From positions 7,014,501 to 7,078,500 of the forward strand of contig OU015568.1 of the NCBI GenBank assembly GCA_907165135.1: a stretch of DNA of 64,000 bases. The letters are read 5' to 3'. How positions within the stretch are numbered: the first letter of the stretch is position 1; every line of letters starts with the position of its first letter. The notes beneath the pieces were generated by a model. That model saw only the letters and a program-made list of their open reading frames with translations. It made no database searches and was not told where the DNA came from. Positions 32,197 through 43,815 of the stretch are shown here, one piece after another. The DNA is from Oikopleura dioica (lineage: Eukaryota; Chordata; Appendicularia; Copelata; Oikopleuridae). Made by a program: the position numbers and the translations under genes.

Positions 32197-34496
32197 TTAG
32201 TTGAGAAGTGATTTGAGATGCTTAAAATACTCCTCAGCATGGGCATCTGCAGAGGGCATTTTCAGATCGTATCCACTGAAGTATTTTGACCAGACAAAGT
32301 CAGCGTGGAAGGCAGCTACAGAAGATGATTTAGGATTGTTGGAATCATGGAGGACTTACTTTGTTGTTCGTTGATGTGAACCTTCACTCCGGCGCTTTTG
32401 AGTCGCTCGGCGAACATGAGACCTTCGTCCTTGAGGGGATCGTATCCGGCGAAGAAGAAGTGTGTTTCTTGAGCTTGCTGGACAAGCGCATCTTTGGGAG
32501 GGAATTAATAAGCGCCTAGAATAAGCTTTTGTTTACCAGATGCGAAGAGAGGAGCGGCGCGGTAGTCGACCAATTTTGAAGCAGTCGTTGGCATCCAATC
32601 GGGAATTTCTTGTGCCATGAAGTCGCCAGCTGGAGGATTCCAGTTCTTACCGTCTGGGTTTTTGAAGGATCCCTCGTCGAAGTATTTGAAGGGGTCGGCC
32701 AAGGCGAACTGGGTCTTGTGCTTTTTCTTGGCTTGAAGATAAGCCGCGCCCTTTACGAATTCTCGGTGCTGGAATCAATGATTAAAATCGGGGGAAAGTT
32801 TTTACAGTACCTTTTGACTGTTCTCGCCGTTGACGTACATGGACCAGTACCAAGCTGTTTGAACTTCAGAAAGGCCAAAGTAACGGCTCAAAGAGTGCGA
32901 GGGAAGCGTCCAGAGAAGCGTTTGAGTGGCTGGGTTTTGCACCGAGACGGCTACAAAGAACAGCGTTAATTTCAGAGAGTTTTCAAGAGTTATGGGAACA
33001 TGCTCTATCTCGCTGTTAGCGAGATGTCCAAGCAAGATCCGTCAAAAATTCACTACATAATGGTGTCAGAAGTAGTAAAATCGTGATTAAACAACGGGAT
33101 TAACATCACCGCAAGTTATATTTTATCGGACTTTTATGGTTAGCAAGCAAGAAGTTCCTTACTGACAGTAATAAACTGAATTTCAACGAAGAAAGCACAA
33201 GTATAAATTACCATTGAAGTCATTCTTTCTAGAACAAAAATAGTTTCTTGTTGAAAAACTATGAATCGTGTTAGTTTGTTATTTTCCAAGTTAGTTGTAA
33301 GTAACTAAACTTTCTTATGTTCCTTGGTTGACGAAAATTTAGACCAAAATGAGTTCAATGACACAGTTCCAAAATGCGCAAGACCCTTACTACAGCTGGA
33401 CAGCTATAAAAGTCGCCCTATTCGTCATGGTTCTCGTCAATTTTATAAGCATTATTCGACTCGCAAAAGAATACAAGTTTTTAGAATGAAAAACTGTCAA
33501 TAAACCTTCAAATTTATCAAAGAAAATTGAAACTACCATTTTCAAAACGGTGTTTTCATTAAATTTTTGACTTACTTTTGAACAATTTCTTCTCCATAGT
33601 CAGCGAAACAGACAAAGCCATGGCAGCGCCAGTTCCATCTCCAGAAAGAACGACATTATTCTACGATAGCAAGATAAGTCGCTTATCAGTAGAATAAGTA
33701 CTTTACCGGGTTGATTTTCAAAGCATCGGCATTGGCAAAAACGTAAGTCGCGGCGTCAAGGCAATCTTCAAAGGGCGCAGGAAACGCGTTCTCTGGCGCT
33801 TGGCGGTAGTTTGGACTTTATCAAAATGGCTCGATAAATGCTTACGATCAAAATTATTATTCTTGGAAAAAAGCCGTAAAAAAAGACTTATTTTTACGGT
33901 AGTGTCTTTCGAGCCAACCTGATAACAACTGATCCAGTTTCTTTGGCCAAGTTCTGGAGGTAAGTTCTGTAGTACTCGACGTCAGCAAAACTCCAACCGT
34001 TTCCGTAGATGTAGAAGATCGCAGGGTTACCTGAAGACTTGGCGTTTGGTGGAGTGAAAGTGTAGAGATTGTAGTTGTTTCGTTCGATGAAATCGTTAGT
34101 TACGCCTTCGACGTCCTGATGAAGAGAGGCAATGCCGGAAAATGCCGATCTGAGGTACGCAACTTCAGTAGACGGGGAAATGATTCGGATGTAGTGGCCG
34201 ACTTTGTAGATCGCTTTTCCGAAGAAAAGGCCAGCACTGCGAGGGTAGCGGTCTTCGATGTTCTCTGGCAGTGGAGTGTAGCACTTGTAGCTCAAGACGG
34301 CGAAGATGAGCGCCCATTCCCACCACGCTGTTCCTTCGTCTTTCTTTGGCTTCTTCTTTTTCTTCTTACCTTCCTAAAACAATCTGGTGAAGACTGAAAC
34401 GGTCACAAATGATGTACCTTTTTAGTTTCGGGATTTTCGGCTCCCTCTTCGGGCTTCTCCTCGACTTCCTGTTCCTTATTTTCCTCCTCTGCCATT
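32197..34496 (-). CDS. AADAC-like alpha/beta-hydrolase lacking the catalytic serine
   Basis: Eight exons: 34496-34419, 34374-33919, 33815-33707, 33660-33576, 32950-32811, 32768-32537, 32491-32360, 32315-32197. A Glu-rich then Lys-rich N terminus precedes a membrane helix (WALIFAVLSYKCY). The fold is of the arylacetamide deacetylase/hormone-sensitive-lipase type: NYRQAPENAFPAPFEDCLDA, YDPLKDEGLMFAERL and AFHADF. The oxyanion motif HGGGW reads YGNGW and the nucleophile elbow GDSAG reads GDGTG, so Ser is Gly. The late Asp and His positions are kept. It is probably a pseudo-enzyme on the ER membrane. Frames agree through exons 2-8, but the Lys-rich start and the rest of exon 2 differ by one base at a C4 run (34319-34322). 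The TTTCAG acceptor abuts the ATG, 51 nt after the ZNHIT1 stop. Confidence 0.75.
33349..33489 (+). CDS. Small single-pass membrane protein gene nested antisense in an intron
   Basis: A 46-codon frame lies inside the 625-nt intron 4 (32951-33575) of the AADAC-like gene on the opposite strand. It begins MSSMTQFQNAQDPYYSW, then one hydrophobic helix (VALFVMVLVNFISII), and ends RLAKEYKFLE. A textbook acceptor AAAATTTAG lies 6 nt before the ATG and CAATAAA lies about 10 nt after the stop, so all parts of a trans-spliced minimal gene are present. I do not recognise the family. The host intron is far longer than its neighbours, which the nested gene would explain. Confidence 0.6.
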   Translation: MSSMTQFQNAQDPYYSWTAIKVALFVMVLVNFISIIRLAKEYKFLE

Positions 34497-34547
34497 CTGA
34501 AACAACTCAAATTCAAGATAGGGCATTAGATTCTGGACAGTGATGGT

Positions 34548-35162
34548 TTATAAGTTCCATTTTATACATCTGGTTTCTTCGTGAGTACTTTTACACTTGA
34601 TTTTGCAGTAAGAAGCGCCGCAAACAACACATTTATATTTCCCATAGTCGCCGCAGACGGCGCAAAGTTTCATCGGAGGGCGAATAGCTGGAGGAGCGGC
34701 GATTGAAAAATATGACGGGGCTGGCTCCTCGGGATTCGGATTTGATTGCTGTTTTCTGGTTCAAAAGGTTTTCAGTGATAAAGAAGAAAAAAGAGGGAAC
34801 CAAACTTTATTCGCTGCTCTTCCTCGGCCATGAGAATTTCAAAAGTCTTTCGGAATCTCGTTTTGAAATGATCGCCTCTGATTGTTTTCGTCTTCTTCTT
34901 GCTCTCCAGCCTCGGTCGTTTTATCATTGGACCCCCTGCCTCTACAATTTCATTTTCAAGCGGCTGAATCTTTCACGCTCCTACCTTTTCGTTCAGCAGC
35001 TCTCATCGCTCGTTCCTTGTCCAGTTGCTCGTACATTTGCGCTAGAACGCCTTCCCTGTCGCCTTGAAAATTGTCGCGATCGAGACTTTCCACGAACTTA
35101 TCCGTTCGTTTCTGCCGAGCGAAATCATCCAGGATTCTTACGTCGCGACGATTTCGCTTCAT
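34548..35162 (-). CDS. ZNHIT1: Zinc finger HIT protein 1 (SRCAP/SWR1 subunit)
   Basis: Three exons (35162-34985, 34941-34806, 34755-34548) give 173 residues. Matching blocks: RRDVRILDDFARQKR, ESLDRDNFQGD, then KKKTKTIRGDHFKTRFRKTF, and the HIT zinc finger CAVCGDYGKYKCVVCGASYC with KSTHEETRC at the end. ZNHIT1 is a subunit of the SRCAP remodeller that loads H2A.Z. The gene is followed after 51 nt by the AADAC-like start, so the two are probably one operon. Confidence 0.92.
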
Positions 35163-35504
35163 CTTCAAAATTGCCTTTTTAAAATTGAGCAAAAGAGTAG
35201 ATAATTGACAGTGTATTTGTCTGTGTAAGTGCAGCAGTGAAATATAAGTGAAGGAGAGGTGTGAGTGTAGAATTTGGTCAATAGTTGGTAGAACGAGTTC
35301 TTCGACCCCGTCCACGGCCAATTGAAATGCGTGATGAGGTTTGCAGGTCTGGAAATGGAATGGGCTTTTGGATACTTTTAGAGGAGGACACCTTGTTTTC
35401 CTCGATTCGGATCAGTCTTTCTGTGTCTTCTAGTCGCAGTCTTGCTTTTTTCGGAGTTGAAAACCGGTCTTTTAGTTAAAGAATTATTCTTTAGTTATAA
35501 AAGG

Positions 35505-38161
35505 TTATAAAGGGTTATAACTCGTTCCTCGGCCACCGCCAGATGGATGCCTTATTATCCAGTTACTCGATGAGGATGATGATGTAGACAGACCCCTTGG
35601 TCGATATGATTTTCTTTCTATGCCCTTTTCGCTTTCTCTATTTTGGAATTCTGAATTTCTTTGATTGGAATTGTAGTCGCCATTTGGACCCAGCTGTTCG
35701 TCGGTAGGATCTTCGTATCGCTCGCTGAAATTCGACTGCAAATTGGTGACAGAGGATTCAAGTCGAGAATAAGACTGGTGATCAGTGCCGTCGGATTCAC
35801 GCTTTATTTTGGAGGTATTCTTTCTGCTTGGTATCATACTATGTTGAGTGCCATTGTAGATCTCGTCCGACGAAAAGCTCGTATTGAACTTTGAACTGCC
35901 GTAATCTGGAATCTGGTCGAATCCAGCTCGATTTCGATCTTCATAAGCAAAGTGTTCGTTTTCATTCTCGTAGTTTTCTTCTTCCTCGTAGTACTTTTCC
36001 GCTTGAGTCTCTGGCTGATAGTACTGGCTTTCACTTTCTTCGTAATTCGGATTTTCATGGTCATAATTTTGATAATGCTCATTCTCGTAATATTCTCCTT
36101 CATTCTCTTCCTGATGATGATTCGATTGAAAGTCGTGATTTCCATTAGTGTACTGACTCTCCTCTTGTCCTCCGTAATTTTCAGCATCATCATATTCTTG
36201 ATAGCGCTCCTCTCCATTCTCATAATACTCTCCTTGCTGTTGTTGATGATGATTAACATGATGATTCCCTGATTGAAAATCATCAACCTCAACTTCTTCA
36301 TAATTTCCATCATAATCGTAATCATAATGCTGATGATTGCTTTCGCTATTTTCATAATACTGAGTACTACTCTCATCATATTCATTTGCGTTGTACGCCG
36401 CAGCATGCTCATTCTGATTCCTCCAGTTTGCTTTCTGATCGTTTACAGATTCTCCAGCTAAGTTCTGAACTAGCGGAGATGGTTGCCTATTGGTAGGCGT
36501 CGCTCCTCGTAGCTGAACATCCGGTAGAGCTTGAATTCTTTGCTGATGCCGACTGGGCACTCCCGTGTTCAGCATGTCAGTCTGGCGCTGCTGTTGCCTC
36601 CTCTCGTAGTTGATTGCCTGCTGTGTTGGCTCATGCTTGAATGTCGTAAATTGACAGCGCGCCTTGCTCAGTTTCGACTCTGGTTCGTGATTGCTCAGGT
36701 CTTCGATTCCGTCCAAATATCCAAGATGCTTCAGATGATCCGTCAGTAAATACGCAGTCCGGTAACAGTCCATTTGGCTGCAGTAATCGCAGTCGATGTC
36801 GTGATGAAAATCGCAGCGAATTTGGTTTCGCGAGAAAAGAGGTTTGTCGAACATTTCTCGGATTTTTTCGCGAGTCGGTATTTCATGCGGATTTCCGGGG
36901 TTCTCTTCATTTCTTCGCCGGTAAAGATTCTTGATGATCTCGAAGAAGTCGATCGGCATGGGAAGCCGCGTTGTGAAATACTTTTCGTTTTCGGGCGAGT
37001 TTTGGGAGAGATCGGTGTAAACCGATTCTGAAACAAGTAAATTATTCGATCAATAAGAAAACAAGCTGTGTTTACCGTGCGTCTGAAGCCACTGAGTACA
37101 ATACTCCGATCTTCCTTTTTGCTCCTCGACGCAGAACGTATTCATCAAAAGATTCTCCTGGTCATCTTGGAGGTACAAAATATCGTCGTCAGATTTAATC
37201 TGACTCTCGTGGAGAAAATCGACGAGTTTGCACCAAATTCCGCTGATGCCGTAATCGTTGATGAGTTTAGCCACTTCGTCCCCGTTGACTGGATTGAACG
37301 GGTCGATGTGATGCGTTTGAGTCGCGTGTTGCCGACATTCCGCCTGGAAAAGCAACGATAGAGGGCTAGAGCATTTTTTGTGTTACCATCATGCCGAGAG
37401 GTGGAGGACCAGGGTCGATTATTTCGTGATAGAAGTTGACTATTCCGTGCTGCAAGGAATAACTCATGATGCACATTTCCATTGGACGGAAACCCTGCTC
37501 GTCGGGATCGTCAAATTGACTCTGGAAGTGAATGAAGAGCAATTCACTGCCTTCGTAGAGAAACGAATCCACATACTCGCTCGTCACCTGACTCGATATT
37601 GCGTCGTTTTTCTTCGTTTCTTCGTCGTAGTCGACGTGGTTCACGACTGAAAAAAATGGTAAGGGCCTCCATCATTTTCTTCATCACCTGGAAGTCCGAA
37701 ACAATTGAGTTTTTCGTGGTCAGGACGGGCGTTTCTTCCGTGCGTCGCGATCTTCCACTCCTCTGCTCTGTCCTCGTACGGCTTCTTTTCAGCTTTGCTT
37801 TTTTCGCGTTACGAACCATAAGTAAAAATTGGCTTTTAATTAACTCTATTTATTTTTCAAAGAAATTATCAGTGATGATGATTGGTCTAGCAAATGCACT
37901 TAGCCTTTAATATGAGGAAATCTTACCGCCCCAGTCTGAGCTACTGTAATTAAAACTACCAACAATATGTCCCTAACTTGGGACGATTTGAATACAAATC
38001 TCAAGAAAGAACACGAGCCTGAGCGCCTTCCAATCAGCTAGTAAATATGGAACTGCCTCTTGTTTGTGATTGATTCGAATGCCCTGTTCTCTCAGTTGAG
38101 GTATGAAGTCGTCCATGTAGAAGTTGAACCCATTTTTGAGATTTTTCTTTACAGGCGGCAT
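35505..38161 (-). CDS. MAEL: Maelstrom (piRNA pathway) with long prion-like tail
   Basis: Five exons (38161-38019, 37797-37688, 37646-37387, 37343-37076, 37027-35505) give 767 residues. An HMG box comes first (NGFNFYMDDFIPQLRE, DWKALSKAEKKPYEDRAEEW). The Maelstrom RNase-H-like domain follows (MEMCIMSYSLQHGIVNFYHE, ECRQHATQTHHID, CDFHHDIDCDYCSQMDCYRT with the Cys/His zinc ligands). The HMG box is only complete if intron 1 (37798-38018) is GC-AG. Residues from about 360 to the end form a low-complexity tail of Tyr, Glu, Asn, His and Gln (for example YENEHYQNYDHENPNYEESE), then Ser/Arg/Gly. Vertebrate MAEL is about 430 residues without such a tail. Maelstrom silences transposons in germ cells. 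Confidence 0.9.
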
Positions 38162-38685
38162 TGTTCTCTGAAACGTCGACTATTTTACTTTAACTCTTAT
38201 AAATAGTATCTAGAACAATGGAAATATCCCTTCCTGGATGAGTCCCAAAGTTAAAACTGAAGGAAATGAATCTACGAGGCATTTGATCAACCATCTGCGA
38301 TGTAAGGATGCAATTTACTTTGCAGAAACGATGAATCTTGTCTTTTATAAATATATTTATTCGACTAAAATTGGGCAGCAGTTGAACAGATTTGAAAAAA
38401 AACATGTCGAAAAGAGTTGTAAAACGAGGGCCGGATGATCACGGCTCTTAATAAATTTAAAAAGTGCCTGCAGTTTAAAATTGCAGCATTTTTGTTTGGT
38501 AAAGCCACAGCTGGAAGACAATAAAATTCGATAATAGAATAGATAAAAAATGAAACGTTTTCACAATGTACGTTTGAAAGAAAAAAAGAAAGTTTTAACG
38601 GCTGTCGATTTGTTCTTTGAAAATGAATTTTAGAGATTTTTGAAATTGAGACTTTTGAGATTGAACTAATGGAAGACGCGAAATA

Positions 38686-39168
38686 TTAAAGTTTGAGGCA
38701 CCAGGACTTGGAGACCCGGCGGGCTGAGCATTTCTTTTGGTGGCGACGAAGGCCGTCTTGGGAAGCGCACGACTTCTTGCATAAAACACAATTGTAGAAC
38801 TTTTTCTTTTCAGGCGTTGGCGGGTGGAGAGAGCCATTTGCTGGCTGCTCGGGCCGTTGGGGTCGATGGATTCGCAGGCCGAAGCGGCGGGAGCAGAATT
38901 TGTGGTGGTTCTTGCGCTCTGTCGCGGTTTTCAGCTTTATATGGCACTAGAACTGGTGTTGATTGTTAATAAAGGGATGAAAACTTACCTTCGGGCAATC
39001 TTTGTGAGTTTTGTTGAGATGCTGAGCAACTTCCAAATGCGATCGGAAAAAGGCATTGCACAAGAGGCACTGCACCTTTTCCACTTTCTTCCTTTCGCTA
39101 TTTCTCTGGGCGCGCACTAATGAGGTATTTCCGAAAATTGGTCGAAAAACCGGCTCATTCTCGCCCAT
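38686..39168 (-). CDS. Small C2H2 zinc-finger protein
   Basis: Two exons (39168-38989 and 38946-38686; 42-nt intron) give 146 residues. There are two convincing fingers, VQCLLCNAFFRSHLEVAQHL with KTH, and YNCVLCKKSCASQDGLRRH with QKKC, plus a partial CPKCHIKL...HHKFC in between. The basic linkers suggest nucleic-acid binding. An acceptor TTGTTCAG lies just before the start at 39168. No specific ortholog can be named. Confidence 0.7.
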
Positions 39169-39369
39169 CGATTTCGTATCTGAACAAAGTAAAATGAAAG
39201 CTACGTCAGCTAAAGTTACTGTTATAAATATTGATTGAGCGTGTTTTTCAATGGGTTCGCTGTCCGTAAAAGATAAAAAAAATATAGAAACAGGGTTTGG
39301 CAGTTTGAAAATTAACAAAAAAAATGTGGGAAATAGTGATGAATTGTGAGCTAAGGAGTGTGTTAGAAC

Positions 39370-39609
39370 TTATGAAGCTGAGCATGTGCTGTTTGCTCGA
39401 GCGGGCTTTCCCTCTTCCTCAGCAGCATCAGCGGCTTCTTCCTCGGCTTCTTCCTCGGCTTCTTCATCAGCTTCTTCTTCAGCTTCTGGCTCATCCTCTT
39501 CTTGAACCTGAGGATAGCTAATCTCTATAATGTCTCCAGATTCCATATCCAGCTCTTTTACGACATCATCGCTTTGATTTCGGGTTTGGGACTTGATTTT
39601 TTTTATCAC
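39370..39609 (-). CDS. Possible acidic low-complexity ORF
   Basis: An open frame with ELDMESGDIIEISYPQVQ followed by a Glu/Ala tandem (EEEADEEAEEEAEEEAADA). The only ATG is internal (MESGD). Acidic repeats often give open frames by chance, and no intron links it to the zinc-finger gene downstream. It may be a real short gene or a shadow. Confidence 0.25.
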   Translation of the reverse strand: MIKKIKSQTRNQSDDVVKELDMESGDIIEISYPQVQEEDEPEAEEEADEEAEEEAEEEAADAAEEEGKPARANSTCSAS

Positions 39610-40117
39610 AGGAAGTTGTGTCTTTTTTTAGCTACTAATTGGGTCAATTAGTAAATTTCTGCGAAATAAGAAAAAATAAATTTAAAGAAAATGCTGTCAG
39701 AAAATATCAATCGAGCTCTCTTCGATAGACTCTTTCTTCTGAGCGTCTTGTTGCTTAGTCGGCCGTGAAGGGAGATACCTCGTGAGGACTGAAGCTACCC
39801 GTCTGTTAGAATAGCGCCGGGAGAAACGTCCGTTTACTCCAAGCTCTTGGCGGCGCCCAATGGCGCACCACGCGCGCCGCCGCTCATTTCAAAGTTGAAA
39901 ATCATCTTGGTTCGCTGAATTTACCGCCAAAAGCCCCCTAAACTGCTGGCTACTGTATTTCCCATCGATTGATAGTTGAAGATGTACATTCTACCTCTAT
40001 CTCTTTAATTATTTTCTTTGAGAGAAATCAATAGTCGATGGAATAAGAAATCCAGCTTGGAAAAGAAATCGTAAACTCGATAAAAAATGGTTCGTTCTGG
40101 CATTTTTTCCATCAGTT
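39610..40117. other. Intergenic region with a GC-rich promoter-like block
   Basis: 39810-39930 contains GGCGGCGCCCAATGGCGC (CCAAT within E2F-like GC boxes) and TTTACCGCCAAAAG. It resembles the histone promoters in base composition. Which gene it serves is unclear, because both neighbours read leftwards. Confidence 0.35.
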
Positions 40118-43100
40118 CTAACAAAAATGGTTCGATCTAACTAGCACTCGACACTCCGCAAAAGTCAGGTGAGTAGCTACAGCATCATCAAACTCGAATC
40201 GAACTAACCGACCTCCAAAGAGGGTCGCGCTCTTTTTCACAATTTGAATTTCAAAAAAAGATATTTGCTTGAATGTTTGATTTATCGACAACCGTTTTTT
40301 TGCGAAAAAACACGAAATAAAATAGAACACGGAATGTTTCTTTGAATTCCAAACCCGATGCCTGGTGCAATCTTCGCCATCAAACTCGAAATTGACGCCT
40401 TCTTTTGGCCATTTTGTCTTCTCGAAGAGCTCAGCAATCGTCATGTTTTCATCGCCATATGCTTTGAATACATCGTCTCGACCTTCGCCTTTTTGGAACA
40501 CTAGAAGCATTGATTACTATTTCTCTAATGAAGTCTTACCAATATGGAAGGATTCCACCACTCTTGGCTTTTTCGTTGGCTTGGTGAGTTTCTCGACGAC
40601 AGGGACTTCTTTAATGACGTTTGTTTGCGCGCTATTCTTCTTGTCGAAAACTAGAATCTTGACCTGCCTGTTATTCGAAGTTATTTGGAAGTCAATGTAG
40701 GACATTTGGTGTTCCGGCCAAATTCTGTCCACTTGTTTTTCTTCGAAATAATCAGTGGCGTCGGTGGAGAAGAAATACATTCGGAGTTCTTTTCCTTTGA
40801 AATCCGGGTTCGACATTTCGACGAATTGCATTATCGCCTTAGCAGAGGTCTCTTTCGTGACATCAATATTGACCCATTCTTCGAACATAGGCATGAATAC
40901 GCTGATTTGGTCCTTCCCAACCGGCTGTTGCTTTTTCGCTGCTGCTTTGCCCCTGCCCTTTCTTTTAGGTGTAGCCTTTTTCTTCTTGCTAAAATAGAGG
41001 GTGGTTATTCTAGCAGGGAAATATTCTAGGATGCGCCTCTTTTCTCATATTTCTAAGACTAGGTAAGTAATACTTACGCGGCAGTGAGTTTCTTCAGTTG
41101 AGCCATGATGGACTTCCTATCCTTTGAAACCTCTGGCGCAGGATCTTTCTTCTTTCTTCCCCGCCTAGCTCTTGTTTTTGGACGACTAGAAGAGCCTTCG
41201 CCATCCTCATTGGCGATGGAATCGTTGGACGATTGCCTGGAAACTGAGGGACCGCTTTTAGCTGATCCAGGAGATGAAGCACCAGAGCGATTTTTGCCAC
41301 GTGTCTTTTTCTTGCTCGCCTCGTTGAAGATCTGCTCCATAACTGAGTCATTGAGCTAAAAAAAAAGAATCAAGGAAGAGAACTTCCGTACTGATTTTTA
41401 CCGAAACATTGAGGCTTGAATTTCCAGGCGACTTTGGTGGCGATTGTGATTTTCCTGGCGACTTTTCTCGAAGACTCTTTCGCAGATCCTTGATGGTCCC
41501 CAAATCGCTCTAAAATGAATGTTCATCTTTACGGTTATCTTGCGAAAAATTACATTTGTTGACTCTGGCGGTTCTTGACTGGGTTGATCATTGTTCTGCT
41601 CTTCTTGATTGGGGATGCTAGAGGAATTATTGAAGAAAGATTCTTCATCGGAAGATTGCAAATCCAGATTCGGCTTTTCGCTTTTCACAGGTGATTTCTT
41701 CTCTTGCTTGACAGAAGTCGGTGATGTCTCCAATTTCGCGGTTTTTCGACGGCCTTTAGCTCCCGAAATTAGCTTATTGAGGTAGTCTGCTTCTTCTTTT
41801 TCGTCCTTTACTTTTTCTTTTACAACTTTTTTAATTTCTTCATCCGTAGAAGTGCTTTCGTCTTCCTCGGAGCTTGATGGTCGATACGCCGGCTTAATAT
41901 CTTTTATGAACAACTAATTCAAGAAAAACGAGGATTTTTAAAAACATACCATGAAATTTCGTTTTCTGCTTGGAACTGGCATTTCCTCTTGAACATGGCT
42001 CTCCGCCGGTACAGCTGCTGGCGAATCCTCTTTGTCCTCACCTTCTCTATCAGTATTTGACATTTGAACTCTCGCTTCTGGTGGAGTGTCAATCAAAGGC
42101 GTCTCAATAAGCTCTGCAGAGTCTGCATCCTCCTCATCAGAGGAGTCGAGAAGAGCGCGCGCTCTCGCTTCTTTCGCCCTTTTCTTTTCTTCTTTTTTTC
42201 GTGCGTTTTCTTTTTCTTCCTTTACTCTTCGCTTTTCGCCCTCTTTTTTTATTCGATTCTCATCCTTGATCTTTTTCTCATCTTTGATCTTTTTCTCATT
42301 CTTTATTTTTATTTTGAGCTCTTTTTTGTCGTCCTCTTTAGGTGAGTTTCTCGAGTTTTTCTCTTGCAGAACCGGCATTTTCTCTGGCGAAGAACTGTTA
42401 TTCTTATTTGAAACGTCGCTTGGCAGTGTTTTTGGGTTGATATAATCTTCACTTTCGGAGTCGCTTGGTTCCGTTTCAATTTCAGGACGCGGAGTGTCGA
42501 GCCTTTTTGCAGCCTCTGGCTTGATATCATCTGCATCGGAATCGCTGTTTGCTTCCAGCGTTGTTTCGGGGAATGTTTCTGTTTCAGGCAGATTCGGTGA
42601 TTCAGGCTTTCTCACTGGTGTTTCTGGGATTTTTGCAGGCTCTGATGGAGAAACTTTGTCGTTCTCATTCAGTGTCAAGTTTTCGATGTCAGAACAATCG
42701 TCAGAAGACTCAATCGGTACACGATTTTTCACTGGCTTGATCGATGCAGGCTTTGCAGCTTTAGGAATTGGTGGTTCCTCATCTTCATCGCTGGAATCAT
42801 CAAAAATGGCATTGACCTTCTTCATCGTTGCAGCAGAAGAAGAACGCCTCGATTTTAATCTCGTCTGATTTGGTTGGCATGGCTTGCTTGTCGAGGGTTT
42901 TTCTGGATCCCAGTCGCTGTCTGAATCGGAATCGCTATCTACTCGTTTTTGCTCCTTTTTGACTTTGGGAGTTCGTTTTTTCTCTTTTTTCGGAGCCTGT
43001 TTTTGCTCATTTTTCGGCGTGCGTTTCTCCTTCTTGTCCTGGTGAAATTTCAATGCGTCTTGGATTTCAGGATCTGGAGGGATGCATTTGTCTTCGATGA

Positions 43101-43263
43101 TCATGCACTCGTCTGGAATGTCATCGCCGACGATCATGCACTCTTCATCAACAGGAACACGGTTTTGCTCATCCTCGCTGCTGAGAATCACGGTGACCTC
43201 TGCTTCCAATTTCGGTTTTTTTGTAGAGCTCGATCGCGAATTTCTCTGTCGTTTTCTCGCCAT
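40118..43263 (-). CDS. NIP45/Rad60-like protein with SUMO-like C-terminal domains
   Basis: Six exons (43263-41950, 41913-41554, 41509-41402, 41355-41078, 40988-40540, 40500-40118) stay in frame throughout. The first 700 residues are disordered, with acidic Ser clusters (SDSDSDSDWDPE, SSDEED) that look like SUMO-interacting motifs next to VTVILSS and CMIVGD, and a KIKDEKKIKDE coiled stretch. The C terminus has two ubiquitin-like folds, KDQISVFMPMFEEW...YIDFQITS and KAYGDENMTIAELF...VNFEFDGED. This order is that of NFATC2IP/Esc2/Rad60, SUMO-pathway genome-stability proteins. Sequence similarity is weak, so the assignment rests on architecture. The very end may contain one more intron. Confidence 0.5.
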
Positions 43264-43535
43264 TCTCGATGTCGATTACTCTGAAACATCTTTCGTGATT
43301 TTCTAATTTGATATCTTCCATGTCTCCAAATGCCGTTTTTTGTAGCGAAAAAGTACCATTTTTGTATATTCGTTTTTAGCAGGAAGAATAAAAAATAAAA
43401 ACAAAGTAATTTTCAGAATTCAATTTTTGGCGCTGTCACGCGGAAGTCGCCAGAGTGAGTAAAGCATTAACGTTGACTCAACGGCCCCTGGTCTTCTTTG
43501 ACTTATGCAATTCTTAACTTCTGACTTCTCCATTA

Positions 43536-43777
43536 TCAAGTCACCTTCTCCAGCACAAGTCGTTGGTTCTGTGCCAAGCGCCTCTCCTGATTTCGCCCCA
43601 GCGATGCTTTTATTTCAAATGCTCCCAAATCCTCATCTGTTGAAATCTCATGGATAGAATAGGTGTTTTTATAGTTGAGAGTATTAATGTCATCTTTTCT
43701 TGAGATTAGACACGTCTTTTGCAATTCGGAACACGAAAAAGCACTGAATTATTCTCCAGTACAAAACTTGAAGCCAT
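43536..43777 (-). CDS. Small orphan protein (58 residues)
   Basis: Two exons (43777-43712 and 43646-43536) joined by a phase-0 GT-AG intron encode MASSFVLENNSVLFRVPNC, then an acidic segment and a helical, Arg/Gln-rich end (RNQERRLAQNQRLVLEKVT). No family recognised. The start lies only 38 nt after the stop of the preceding small gene, a spacing typical of operons here. Confidence 0.4.
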
Positions 43778-43815
43778 TTGAAAATTGAAAGGGAATCAAA
43801 AATAGATCACTCGCT

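Noticed and set aside
35834-36461. Ile/Met- and Ile/Leu-rich ORFs on both strands across the Maelstrom tail, looking like membrane proteins
   Set aside because: They are out-of-frame or antisense readings of the Tyr/Glu/Asn/His codon repeats.
42064-42445. Hydrophobic Phe/Ser-rich ORFs on the plus strand
   Set aside because: Antisense of the Lys/Glu-rich coiled region of the NIP45-like gene.
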